Assembly (NCBI GenBank): GCA_018105865.1
Contig: CM030834.1
Location: 16,621,219-16,685,218, forward strand
DNA from: Metaphire vulgaris
Taxonomy: Eukaryota > Annelida > Clitellata > Crassiclitellata > Megascolecidae
Length of the DNA stretch: 64,000 nucleotides
Reading direction: 5' to 3'
Of this stretch, positions 42,240 to 53,023 are shown one piece after another. The notes under the pieces were generated by a model that was not told the origin of the DNA, did not search any database, and saw only the letters and a program-made list of their open reading frames with translations. Each line of letters opens with the position of its first letter. Positions within the stretch are counted from its first letter, which is position 1. The translations under genes and the position numbers were made by a program.

Positions 42240-42417
42240 CAGTGGCGGCTCCTGGATTTGGCAAGCGGGGGGGGGGCGTTTGGGTGGAAACTTCTAAGCA
42301 TGGGGCTAACTATTTTTTGCTAGGTATGTAGTAGCAAATATAGGGTTCCAACAGGGGGACCAAACATTCAATAAGGTGAACATGAGCCCCTCTGGCCCTC
42401 AAGTGGAACCACCACTG
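42240..42417 (+). mobile_element. hAT-like MITE, CAGTGGCGGCTCC family, copy 2 (178 bp)
   Basis: Ends CAGTGGCGGCTCC and GGAACCACCACTG. Target duplication CCAGTAGC (42232-42239) and CCAGTTGC (42418-42425), one mismatch. Internal sequence parallels 36456-36634, including TTTGGCAAG and AACTTCTAAGCATGGGGC. Confidence 0.85.
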
Positions 42418-43683
42418 CCAGTTGCATCAAATCAAACCATGCGGCTTAATTTTACTTGGGGACCGTAGCTCTAGGCCAATGAGAAAAATTGCTGTTAGCC
42501 TACACCACTGTTTCAGGACAATCCTTTGCATAGTATCTTTCACGGCCCTATGATTCATTTTTGTTAGGCTATTTGGCACTGCTCTAAATAACAGTTCCAA
42601 ATTATGTTGATAGCTTTTTTACTAATTACTTATTACTTATGAAAATAAAGGGAACAACCTGTGACTGATGCCTGGAATGGCTGTGATAACATCCTTCAAC
42701 TCAACACTGGCATCTATGTTCATGCAGGCATTGTTCTATTTGTTCATGCAAATGAATTCGTTTACTCACTGAGAAATTGACAATGAGGCTATTAAAAGTT
42801 TATGGATGCAAGTGTTATCAGGGTAGTAGTTCTAGTAGTGGTCTGCTTGCTTGCTATTTTGTCAGTGTTTCAATGATGCAACTGTCACAAACTATCATTT
42901 GTTCACATATCTTGTACAGACAACTGCTCGTGACCTCGTTGCTAAAAATTGACACCGACAGTAGCAGGCCCTGGCTCTGAGCCAAATTCTGTTACACCAC
43001 TGATGACTACAAACGCTTACAATTTGACCAGCAGAATTTAAACTTGCTACAATTGGAACAAACGAAGCTGACATCACGCTGAAAAAGGAGCGCGCTTTGA
43101 CTGTACACCACAAAATGTTTGTATCATGGAGTTACTTCAAATTTCCACCAAACTGAACCTCGAATTATTCCGCAAAAGCTTATCGGTGCTTTACTGTACA
43201 GCTTAACAAAAATAAGAAAACTTATCTTAAGATAAAAAAGAGATTTAAATTTTAATCTAAACGCAACAGCTCGCTGCTGTTAACACCACAAAAATCTCTA
43301 TGGTCTCTGGCGGTCACGAGGCGTTAAATTTTTAAGTCGCATCTCGTGAATTTATATAGCGTTTCCTTAGTTGGTGCTTATATTTATTCCTGTGCTTTAA
43401 TATAAAGAGTCCCGGACTCTCGGCTCCTTTTAGCAAACTATGGTTTGATATGAAAGGATTAGGGCCTAAGACAGATTCTGCATATATCATGGAATGAGAA
43501 AAGAACTATACTGAATAGCCTCACTGCCCTTCGGATATTGACTATTGCCTGGCTGATGCCACACCTTTCCTATAGCTATTTTAAGAGAGGCTGAGCGCCT
43601 AAGAATAAGCAGCTACTGTTGTGCTGCTTTCCAAGGCGCTATAGAAATCCACGAGATTTTACTTACTTATTAGAGAAAGGAGT

Positions 43684-43831
43684 CAGTGTTGGAGTTGCCG
43701 GAGGGGAGCTGAACCCCCAGCTAACTTTTCAACCCTCCCAAAAATCGCATATTGGGTGCATGCAGCATCTGTCATTCATTGAATTTCAGCCCTCAACCCC
43801 CCCCCACCTCAAATTTCAAACTCCAACACTG
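43684..43831. mobile_element. MITE with CAGTGTTGGAGTT ends (148 bp)
   Basis: Perfect 13-bp terminal inverted repeats (CAGTGTTGGAGTT and AACTCCAACACTG). Flanking 8-mers are only partly alike, so the target duplication has decayed or the assignment to hAT is wrong. Confidence 0.7.
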
Positions 43832-43855
43832 GGAAGAGTGGATATCACTTTAGAC

Positions 43856-43936
43856 CATGGCTGGACAAAATGTCACGGGTTCGATTTACATTTTATCCCC
43901 ATTTACATCTTGTCCGTGACATTTTGTCCTAGCACC
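43856..43936. mobile_element. Very short palindromic element (81 bp) with 8-bp target duplication
   Basis: GGACAAAATGTCACGG near the left end and CCGTGACATTTTGTCC near the right end are exact reverse complements. CTTTAGAC flanks both sides (43848-43855, 43937-43944). Confidence 0.8.
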
Positions 43937-44669
43937 CTTTAGACTGATGCATTACTATCAAAGTGTATACAGTAAAATGTACGTTTTTTTAAACATGTAA
44001 ACTACGGGGGCCGCGACCCCTAATTGTTTTCCTGGCCCCCGCAGTAATTATGCTATGACAGTCTGCCTTTCATACAAAGCCCCCCCTTGGCAGTAATTTC
44101 AAAGAAACACTGGAAACTGTTGCGCATCGCCACCATACCCGACTGTCTGCACTTTTCATCCAATATTAGAAATTTTATTCCACTACCATTATGGTTGATT
44201 TGTGGGTAGCCAGCCAGAATAAACTAAAAACGGGAAGTGCCAAAATTAGTTTTCATCTGGAATTTAAAAGATTTTCATCAGCCCCTAGTAATTTCTAATT
44301 AAAAACGCTTTGGTAAAATGAATATTGTATTAAGTGAACTGCACTGAAACTTAAGAGAATTTGACAGTCTTGATCCACTGACATTGATGCACTATAATTT
44401 GATCAATACTGTCAAATTTAGCACACAAAATTGCTTGTTAATTGCTAATCAATTTCAAGAGAAGAATCTAGTGCTTTGCTGTTTTTAACTAATGCTTCGC
44501 CAAATGTCAAGTTAAAGCTAATAACTCCACAAATCAAACAATGGAAAAATTTAATCATGATCAAACAAGCACAGATAATTATATGACTATGCTGCAATTA
44601 AAAATACACACATAATTCCAGAATGGTCACTTTGAATTGAACAACTGTGTATACAGCAACATAGGAATC

Positions 44670-44675
44670 TTTATT
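44670..44675 (-). promoter_or_regulatory. Axin poly(A) signal
   Basis: TTTATT here is AATAAA on the minus strand, about 100 bp past the Axin stop codon. Confidence 0.6.
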
Positions 44676-44776
44676 TGATAGCTTCATAAAGAATTCCAAC
44701 ACATGGTCAATTTCAGCACCTCACCATTGTAATCTAAAAAATACACTGTCATCACAGCTATGTGAAATTGAGAGCA

Positions 44777-44903
44777 TTAACTTTGTTTTTCAACCTTAGC
44801 ACAGATTTTTCCTCCACACAGAGGCAAAATATCAGTGTCATTAAAAACTTCTTCAAACACAATTCCAGAATCAAAGTCATCGCAGGCTTTCATGCAATAA
44901 TAC
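44777..44903 (-). CDS. AXIN: Axin last exon (end of DIX)
   Basis: Acceptor gtttcag (minus strand). Encodes [19 protein letters not shown] and ILPLCGGK to the stop at 44777-44779. Matches the RYYFKK...FGVVFEEV...LPLFEGKI end of DIX domains. Confidence 0.95.
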
Positions 44904-46157
44904 CTGAAACAAAATACACCATATTATTACTTTTCTGGTCCCATTTATGGAAGATAGGCAACAGAGAACAGATATGCTGATATGCTTGGAGTCTTGATCG
45001 AAATGTCATAAAATACTCAGCAATGCAGAGCGCAGACCAATGCTGGAAGCGAATTCCACACTCTCAGCCCCACCACTGACAATGTGTGCTTGCCAAGAGT
45101 CATTCGAGTGTGTGGTATTTGCAGAGCTAATGCACCCGAAGACCTGGTTATGTGCTTATGCGCCCAGGGCCGGATTAAGGTCCGAGTGGGGCGAGAAAAA
45201 AAAGGCTGTCGCCTATACTGAAAATCTCTGACAAGCAAAAAAAAGGTTATCTCCCTTCCAAATTGTTGGCAAGCAAAAAAAAGTTTCTCAAAAATCGGTG
45301 GGCCTATTTTCATGATGGGCTTGGGGGCTACAGCCCCCTCAGCCCCGCCTTAATATGGCCCTGTATGCGCCTGAACAATGAGCAAGGAGTGGAGCTGTGA
45401 CGACCAGTTTGAATGTAGCATCTTGTGGACCAATAAACAAATTTAAAGTCAATTCATTGCCGATTGGTAACCAACGAACTGATTTGAGCACAGGCATGAT
45501 TCGGTGGTATTTCTGGGTCTTCATTATGGCTCAAGCTAGTCTTGAATTCTTTGAAGACTTTGAAGAGAGAATTTAGATATACCTGCAGAGAGAGCTACAG
45601 TAGTCTATGGGACTGGATACTAGAGCATTGGTGAGTGGAAGTACATTAGAATGAACAAGGTGCCTGATTTTGCATAGGTCACAAATATGATAGTGCACAG
45701 ACCCGCTTGCAACATCAAAGTGCTTGTCAAATGATAGATTTGAGTTGACGATAAAATCAAGAGTTCTCACTGACTCAGATATTTGAATATCAGACTTTTC
45801 CAAAGGGAAGGAAAACAGAGAATTGAATTTTTGAGTTGCAACACTGTTCCCAGTAGTAGAAATTCAGTTTTAGATGAATTGAGAAGTAATTTATTGCCAG
45901 GCAGAGAGGTACTGAGTACCAAGTAAAAAGGAATGGGCCCAGGACAGCTCCAGAGTACAGCATAACTGAGGTTTGCAAATGAAAGTTTCAAATCAAAATA
46001 ATTGTGCAATACATTCATTTCATAATTAAACCATTTACATTAATAAATCAGAGCCACTGCCATACAAAGACAAGAAAATGTACGATCAGTTGATCACTGA
46101 TGATATAACGTAAATATAAACATGGTCCAGGGAAGAAACATAAGAATACTAAATTAA

Positions 46158-46222
<65 letters not shown>

Positions 46223-49200
46223 CAGGTTAAAACCTGATTACAATCTCTGGTCACTGCAAATTCTTTAAGACTCTCTTGCCCTCCAAGTTTCATCGCTCAA
46301 CATAGAAAACTTTCACCATTTTAAAAATAAAGCTTACCGATAATTTCCTTTCTTTGCCAGATATGTTTTGAACTGTGCCAAAGTGATATTTACACCATTT
46401 AATGTTGTGCGATATGGAATTGGTTCATCACAGAAGAAATATGAAACCACAGTGCTGCCGCACGGTAGTGACTTAATGTCGGAAATACTTGATTGACTGG
46501 GTTTCGCCTCTATATGGCTAAAAGAAAAACATAAAAATCACTTAGTCAAGATAAATGCAATTAAAACAGATATTGTCATACTTAGTAAGTAGTAAGATAA
46601 GTTCAGGTACTGCTACTGCTATGCTTCATACAATTTGAGCAATTCATTCAAATCTGATACTGACAGTATGTATCATAAATGCCACAGCAAAGAATTATAT
46701 CAAGTGTCCATGTTTCCAGCTTATTATAAAGTAAGTAAGGTCCTTTCCAGGCTCTCAACGCCCTTAGTGAAAACCTCAAGACTCATAGGGAGATTCTGAT
46801 CTCCTCTTCAAGGCCCTCAGCCAGGCGGCTGACACATGATTACATGTTGCAGGGCCAGAGTTCTCATGCAATGTGGTGCCCGTTTACTTTGTAGCTTAAG
46901 CCACTACTCAGTTGACAGCGCAATCTGGTGAGCGAAGGCTGAGTTGATCTTAGGGTTCATAAGGGTCTTGAACCCATTTCTTCAGCGTGCTGCTACAGGG
47001 TGTTTACAATCAGCCATCTTTCCGTCCCTTTCCAGTTTACTAAAACACCCGACAAATTAAATTGAAATAAAACTTCAACACATAAAACAACCTACAAACT
47101 TTCCAATTTCTATATCAATTAAATGACTTACTATTCTTTCGACTGTAGGCCTTGATATGGGTTGAATCGAGTTGAAATCATGCCTGTATTGGAAGTAAGA
47201 ACGAGTGAATTCTGACTTCGCAGAGGTGGCAATGTCGCTGGGGGTGGCATAGATGAAGACGAGGTTCGTCTGGCCTCTGTCGACACCGCTGATCGAAAGT
47301 CATGATTACCTCTGCCTCGAGGAATCTGCTGCTGAGATGAAGGCATGTGATAAGCTTGGTGCAATGAAGGCTGAACCATAGTCTTGTTCATAGCCTGCAT
47401 GGTTCTGAAAAGTGACAAATGTAAAAATTAAATACCATCACCTGGCGGCCCAACGATGAAAAACGCATTTAAACACTGATAAACAAGAAAATTTCTACAG
47501 TTCAATTTCATAGCCGAGATGCATCCTACCTGTGTCCTGCAAGATCATGAAGGTTAGGCTGAGAGCAGCAACAGGTTTCTTTTGACATGGATTGCCTTCT
47601 GCTATTGATTGGACCAAAGTCATGATGCCAATGGTAGCCAATAGGGTATGTAACTCGACCGTCCATTGCTTCAGAGTCTGATTGGCTAACATATTGTCGT
47701 TCGTAACATCTAGACTTTGGCATATTACTTGACACTGCCACCAGTGAGTTAATTTGTCTTTGATGCATGCTTCCCTGAGCCAAATTAGGCTGCAAATGCT
47801 GCTGTGAATAAGGCAGAGGATTGAAACTGTTAAAATCGCACAGACTGTTTCTAATTCTCGAATTCAGTGCTGGATTCGACCGAGTATTATGCATCTCAAA
47901 AGCCCCGCCTGTCAGGGAACAATTTTCCTGCGAAGAGAAACCTCTCTCCAGGTACTTCCGCAGTTTACTGTAACTTGATTCGTCACCAGAATTTGCCAGT
48001 CTGTCAAGAGCGGGTCGATTCTGGCTCTCGTTCAAGTAGCCAACTGGCTTTTCAGCATAAACTTCATCAAATGTCTGAGACAGATGATGGTCTAGAATAC
48101 TCTGTGGTCCATCAGCATCTGTGTCAATGCCAGAAGTAGCCAAGCAACCTCTCAAACTCTCTAGTGACTCTGAAGAGAGAGACGACTGCAGTGACTTATA
48201 ATGATGCAATGGCAGCAACTACAAAACAAGATGCATAAAACATCAATATGACAAAATAAAACGAAACTAAATTTTAATGATTATATAGGAGTATCCAGAA
48301 CAATCTCTATGGTCACTGATCTATGCCCACCAGCAAGAAATCTGCTTCTGCCATTGGCGTCTATTAATAGACAACAATGGTTTCTATGGTTTCTGCCCAC
48401 CAGTGGGCGGAGCAACCGGACCTTGTTGGTAAACACTGGATACCCCTATACATTATACAGCATTCGCGAGCAAGTAATATTATCAACAGTGTCTAAACTT
48501 TACCGGTGTTATTTGAAAATTTCTTGAAAAAAATCAGATACACAAAAAGCAAATAAAATTCTGAATTGACTCACGATAAGGTCCAAATATTTAACTATTT
48601 GTGAGTAGTATATCAATACAGAAATATTAATAAACTTTAAACTTCCTGCTTACTTCTGACATTGCTTCGTGCCTGACGATGAACTTCCCTTCATCCTGCA
48701 TTTGCTTTAGTTGTTTCAACTTTTGGTTGAGTTTCTCATAAAACTGATCAGGATACTTTTGAGCAAGTCGGTTGTCATGCATGCTTTTGGAAAGATGCTA
48801 AAAAGAAAATCAAGAAACAGTAAGCATCATTATTTACCAAATATCTAACACCAGTAGTTATTGAGTTAAGGCGCTACGTAATTTGTATTCCATTCCTTCC
48901 TTTCTCTTGAAACACCAACTATGGATTACTACTTATTTATGTAAAAATTCTCAATCCTGCATGCCAGATATCCATGAAACCTGGACCTGACAATGGAAAA
49001 AGTATTTGAATCTGTATGAATTTTATTTCACAACTTAGGATTAATTCATTCACTGTCTCAAACTGAAATGGTGCAAATAATGTCTGCATGATCGAGTGAA
49101 ACCAGTCAAAAAATTGGACAATAACTTGATGAAGATGCTGGCAAATATTTCATAATCCTAATTTAATAATGACCCTAAATTAAATGATCTAGCGAGTTAC

Positions 49201-49909
49201 ATGGAAATGCATTTATAAGCACAAGCGGCAAACAAGCGCAGTAAAAAAATAAATAATAAAAATACACAAACCTTATCCTCTTGTGGTTTGTGGATAAAAC
49301 TGTGGTAGTCTTCAGCATGTAGGTGAGTTTCTGGCTGTAACTTTAATCGTTCTTGAAGAGATGTTAACACAGTTAGACCGTGATTGGGTTCCTTATGCTC
49401 TTTGTATATAATCCTAAAAAATAATGCAATAAAATACAGTAGCTAAGTCTTTGAATATAATATTAAGGTATCGTTCAACAATATAATAATTTCAGATTAG
49501 AATTCACCTACCAAGATATACAGGCTCAATATATTATTCTAGTTCAAAGCAGTACTTTAAATATACAAAATAACAAGAGCAGCAAGAGCTCAAAATTAAA
49601 CTTAGTAAATCATGATAAAGGCAAATGAGCAAAGCAAAGATCAAAGCAACATAGCAAAGCCAACCCTAACAGGCCGATATGCCCCTCTCCCATCCCTGCT
49701 TAATGCCCTCTGGTCAACATCAAAGTTAAGAAATATATGCATGATAAAATCACTATCATCCAAACATTCTTCCCCTTTAACTTCTTTCAGACAAAAGTCC
49801 TCTGAAATCAATACTAGCTACATTCTTAGCTTTTCATTTAAATCAACTGCAGGATTTTATCAAGTTAATCAATAACACTCAACCAAAATACAGCTCAGCC
49901 AAGGTGATA

Positions 49910-49966
<57 letters not shown>

Positions 49967-50093
49967 TAAAGCATTTATTAGTAACCAATTTTTTAATAAT
50001 AACAATGGTTCTCCGTGTCAATGTTGTTACCACTCTGCTATCTTGCTATCTTCCAACCCCATAATAATAATGATGATGATGATGATGATGATG

Positions 50094-50138
<45 letters not shown>

Positions 50139-52734
50139 TCCTTTATGCATTACAAAGCCAAGCACGAGAAAAATAAATAAATTAAACGCAGACATTCCAG
50201 TTCATGAAATATCACTATATTCAGGATGTGAAAAACTAGTTTCCACAATTCAACACAAAAATATTCAAAGGCAGATTTTGAAAAGACAAGGCAGTTTTAG
50301 TTTGGACAAATTAACCATTTAACGCCGGGCAACCCTTAAAAGAAAAACTCCATGCAGCCGGGAGAATCCGTCCTGGAAAATTGCTGGACGCTGGGACTTT
50401 TTGGCCATTTTTCATGCAAAACTATATTTATTCAAATCCCAATTGCTGGGGCTGAATGAAAGCTACAAAACTGTGGCATACCTCATTTTTTAGGACTTTC
50501 ATTTCTCTGTCTAACCACCTGTGAAAGAAAATGGCAAAAACAATGTGGGGTCCCCTGCATACACAAAAAACAGGCCACCCCTCCCAAAAAGAAAATATTT
50601 CTATTCAAAGCTCGGTAGCCAAAATATTTGAGTGACAAGCTATCTAAGTTGAGTGGCAAAATTGTCAGGAAATCAATTTGGAACAAAATGTTACAAGAAA
50701 TTTGCAAATGGAATCACATTTGGCATAGATAAAGGGCTCCAAATCAATGTCCCACTCTTGATCCTCACCGGCGGCCTCATCCTCCTCTTCCGAAGGCAGA
50801 TCAGATGATTGAAAAGATGGTTCGTACTCGTCCAAACTGCTTGTAAAGTAACTTTCAACATTATCAAGAGCTGCGAGAAAATTTTCTGAACGCACTCTTT
50901 TAGCCATTTTGGAGAGTACAACGAAATATTCATGCCACACTGGCATTGTTTACATTGCCACAGCCTACTTTCGTAAATTAAAAGTCTTTTACATGACAGA
51001 ATGTAATTCACTGGTTTCTTCATTTTATAAATGACTCATTATTGGTTGATACTTGTCTGGCCCACTAATATCTAGTCCATAGACTTGAGAAAAATAGAGT
51101 TCTGCATATTTAGGACCTTGAAAATCATGTGATGTTTAAAGCACTTTACTAAGCCTACCTTGAAATAGCACTACATAAGTCGACATATTGTGATACCAAA
51201 TTTAAATACCATTTAAATACCTACTGTAATTCGCTAATATATTTATTTGTTGCATTTTATTTGACTCGGATTTGGTTGTTAATCATCCGACCATCTAGTC
51301 GAAGGACTTGAGAAAGAGTTCTGTGTATTTAAGACCTTTGAAAATCATGTTAGCACCAAGGTCGGGTTTTGGCGGACTCGTAGTACAGCAGCAAGGCGGA
51401 TTTGGCCCGGCTCATCGTACATGGCCAGGTCACGTTTGGGCAGGCTAGGCGTTTAAGTCTTAAAATACATAATAAGCAACCGAGCTCCAAAACTGAGCCT
51501 AATAGTGATTCAAAAATCAATAATAAAATTAATTGCACTGCATCAATAGTGAACTTAGTTTCAAAATTTCTATACAGCTTTAGCATGGCAATCCATTCCT
51601 GAATTAACAAAGTGCCACTATTATATTAACCTGGTACCAAATATTTATACAATGAGTAACTGTGTCTTAAAATCTTTTTCTAATGCTTAAATTTCATTAG
51701 GAAATTAATAAAAATCATCAGATGTTTGAATTACGAAACGATTATTAAAAACAAGCTTACTGGTCATTGAAGCTCTTCTTGAAATTGTTTTGTGACTTTA
51801 CAGAAGACGACGACATTTGTGAAAACGAAAGTGTCCTGTCAGTGACTTTCTTCAGTGAACTGCTTGTCTGCATTTCTCCAGTTTCTTGACCTGATGGTTG
51901 CCACCCATTTGAACTTCCAGAATTGTCACTAGAATTTGGACTTTCCAAAGCTTTTTGCAAGTATTGAAAATAGATGTCTGACTTCAGGAACAGCGGATAT
52001 AAATTGTACTGCATTTTGTTCTTCACTTCTTCCAGTGCGCTGTCATATACCGTTGGATCATTTGTGTTGCTGGCCAAACTCTCCATTAACTGCTGCTCTG
52101 TGTGTCTCATTAATTGCACTTTACCACTTTTAATAAACTTTTGATAGATATGCTTGGCAAACTTAAATATCTTATCTTTTTTCAATTTTAATTTATCCTC
52201 TGATGACTTAAAACCTTTACAAGCAAAGTAGAATTGAAGCAAATATTTACCAGATTCATCAAGAAATGTCTGAAAGAGATTGATTCCATTAATATCGCTA
52301 AGTAGGTTATCTATGCTTTCAGCCCATTTTGCATATGAAGGTGGGCTTCCTTCAGTGAAAACTGTAGGTATGTCCACTCTACCCTCTGGTTCAAAACCTA
52401 AGGGGGCGTCAAAATGTTCACAACTGTCCTCCATACAACTTTTTCCAGTTACATTAAACTGAGTCTTATTGAGATTTGACTTTCGTGGTGTGCCACATGG
52501 TGTTGGCAGCTTCTGCACTGTGTCAACATGGTGCGAGTTGAAACTTCTTGTCATGGAAGAAATATATTTAGGCGATTTGTGGCTATGATGACTGCTGCTG
52601 CTGCTGCGTACCAATGAACTAGATCTCCTGTGTTCTTTACCTGGTACTAGTGGTCTTGAATTGGATCTGAAATACGACATTTCATCTCCATCACACACAT
52701 CAGTGAATACATCCTGAATCACTGAGCTCATCAT
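44777..52734 (-). CDS. AXIN: Axin, complete coding sequence in seven exons (842 residues)
   Basis: Scaffold of the beta-catenin destruction complex in Wnt signalling. Exons in coding order: 52734-51761, 49413-49272, 48797-48654, 48218-47530, 47404-47132, 46517-46338, 44903-44777. They sum to 2529 bp, exactly 843 codons, and every junction keeps frame. Domains: tankyrase-type motif RPLVPGKE (27-34); RGS domain, about 136-262 ([32 protein letters not shown]), which binds APC; a helix [14 protein letters not shown] (about 389-402) where GSK3 binds in other Axins; beta-catenin-binding [11 protein letters not shown] (460-470); DIX domain (763-842) with [17 protein letters not shown]. The first Met of MMSS is chosen; an in-frame TAA lies upstream. 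The middle of the protein is much more divergent than vertebrate Axin, and the last DIX residues ([13 protein letters not shown]) are unusual. Confidence 0.96.
45017..46018 (-). mobile_element. Non-LTR retrotransposon remnant (CR1/L2-like reverse transcriptase C-terminus)
   Basis: Minus-strand pieces in different frames follow the usual order: [58 protein letters not shown] and then [11 protein letters not shown]. These match the template-grip to C-terminal part of CR1/L2-clade polymerases (LN..KTEF, LDYCNSLL, WLPV, WNSLP). Frameshifts, stops and the inserted MITE show it is dead. Confidence 0.85.
45165..45363 (+). mobile_element. hAT-like MITE nested in the LINE (199 bp)
   Basis: Ends CAGGGCCGGATTAAGG and CCTTAATATGGCCCTG are inverted. 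Perfect target duplication TATGCGCC at 45157-45164 and 45364-45371. Contains two copies of the RGCAAGCA-A7 module. Confidence 0.9.
46161..46220. repeat. (GA)n microsatellite
   Basis: About 30 GA units. Confidence 0.96.
46338..46517 (-). CDS. AXIN: Axin exon 6 (start of DIX)
   Basis: 180 bp; acceptor tcttttag, donor gtaagc (minus strand). Encodes [28 protein letters not shown] and [15 protein letters not shown], the first half of the DIX polymerisation domain. Confidence 0.97.
46518..47131 (-). other. Axin intron 5 with a SINE
   Basis: About 600 bp, half of it a minus-oriented SINE (46735-47030). Nothing else recognised. Confidence 0.85.
46735..47030 (-). mobile_element. tRNA-derived SINE, minus orientation
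   Basis: Reverse complement aligns end to end with 24770-25050: box A-like GGCTGATTGTAAACAC, box B GGTTCAAGACC, GATCAACTCAGCC, CCAGATTGCGCTGTCAAC, ACTCTGGCCC and the end GTTGAGAGCCTGGAAAGGAC. Confidence 0.85.
47132..47404 (-). CDS. AXIN: Axin exon 5
   Basis: 273 bp; acceptor cacttttcag, donor gtaagt. Low-complexity region ([26 protein letters not shown]) before DIX; no named motif. Confidence 0.93.
47530..48218 (-). CDS. AXIN: Axin exon 4 (beta-catenin-binding helix)
   Basis: 689 bp; acceptor cttgttttgtag, donor gtagga. Encodes Ser-rich sequence, then [16 protein letters not shown], which aligns with the SILDEHVxRV beta-catenin helix of other Axins. The long remainder is disordered. Confidence 0.93.
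48219..48653 (-). other. Axin intron 3
   Basis: Contains a possible short MITE at about 48285-48451 with TATAGGAGTATCCAG / CTGGATACCCCTATA ends (14 of 15 paired); nothing else recognised. Confidence 0.6.
48654..48797 (-). CDS. AXIN: Axin exon 3 (GSK3-binding-like helix)
   Basis: 144 bp; acceptor tctttttag, donor gtaagc. Encodes [18 protein letters not shown], an amphipathic helix in the position of VEPQKFAEELIHRLEAVQ in human AXIN1. Confidence 0.93.
48798..49271 (-). other. Axin intron 2
   Basis: Unremarkable AT-rich sequence, about 470 bp. Confidence 0.85.
49272..49413 (-). CDS. AXIN: Axin exon 2
   Basis: 142 bp; acceptor attttttag, donor gtttgt. Encodes [27 protein letters not shown] and HKPQEDK. 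Its first G completes the Gln codon from exon 1. Confidence 0.92.
49905..49965. repeat. (ATA)n microsatellite
   Basis: About 20 ATA units. Confidence 0.94.
50062..50137. repeat. (ATG)n then (ATA)n microsatellite
   Basis: About 8 ATG units flanked by ATA tracts. Confidence 0.94.
50665..50907 (-). mobile_element. Possible piggyBac-type transposase N-terminal fragment
   Basis: The minus frame reads [16 protein letters not shown] then an acidic stretch [19 protein letters not shown] before ending. A basic MxKR start followed by Ser/Asp/Glu-rich sequence is the usual N-terminus of piggyBac-derived transposases. The DDD catalytic core is absent. A TTAA followed by CGCCGGGCAACCC at 50319 could be one terminus. 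Confidence 0.4.
51761..52734 (-). CDS. AXIN: Axin exon 1 (tankyrase motif and RGS domain)
   Basis: 974 bp from the start codon; donor gtaagc at 51760. Contains RPLVPGKE, a Ser-rich stretch, GFEPEGRVD and the complete RGS domain. In vertebrate AXIN1 the RGS is likewise encoded in one large first coding exon. Confidence 0.96.
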
Positions 52735-53023
52735 ACAGGGCAAATATGATTTCCTTATATAGTGATTTTATCAGTAATCCTTGAACATCACATGCAAAGA
52801 GTTGGCAAAATGGCTTTCACTCTATGTAGTTGTCAAGTCGGTACAGAAACTGCAATATTACCAGGAAAAATGTAAATGTCTAGCCAATTAAACTATGGCT
52901 AAAGTAGAGCTTATTTCTTATAGCTTCAATTCCTGTCATGATCCTACCAGAATGCAATTATCAAAAAAAGTTAATAACCCGTTACAAATGCGCAAAATCC
53001 GCAACAATTCTACTGCTAAATCT

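Larger units (their letters stand above)
42048..44669. other. Intergenic or 5' region of the 734-residue gene, with MITEs
   Basis: A CG-richer stretch at about 42900-43400 may hold the promoter or first exon of the minus-strand gene; a donor-like ATT-GTAAGC (minus, near 43016) exists, but its frame does not join to 42047. Contains MITEs at 42240-42417, 43684-43831 and 43856-43936. Nothing else recognised up to the Axin poly(A) signal. Confidence 0.5.
44904..46337 (-). other. Axin last intron, filled by a dead LINE and a nested MITE
   Basis: LINE remnant (45017-46018) interrupted by a 199-bp MITE (45165-45363), then a (GA)n tract (46161-46220). No exon missed: the flanking exons join in frame across the DIX domain. 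Confidence 0.85.
49414..51760 (-). other. Axin intron 1 (coding), with microsatellites and a piggyBac-like fragment
   Basis: Exon 1 and exon 2 join in frame across this region. Contains (ATA)n at 49905-49965, (ATG)n/(ATA)n at 50062-50137 and a piggyBac-like N-terminal frame (50665-50907). Confidence 0.8.

Noticed and set aside
42895..43113. 72-codon minus frame as first exon of the unknown gene
   Set aside because: A GTAAGC donor exists near 43016 but its phase does not match the acceptor at 42047, and the peptide has no recognisable feature; at most non-coding.
43848..43944. tRNA or snRNA-like hairpin gene
   Set aside because: Arms are exact inverted repeats flanked by a target duplication, which fits a transposon better than a structured RNA gene.
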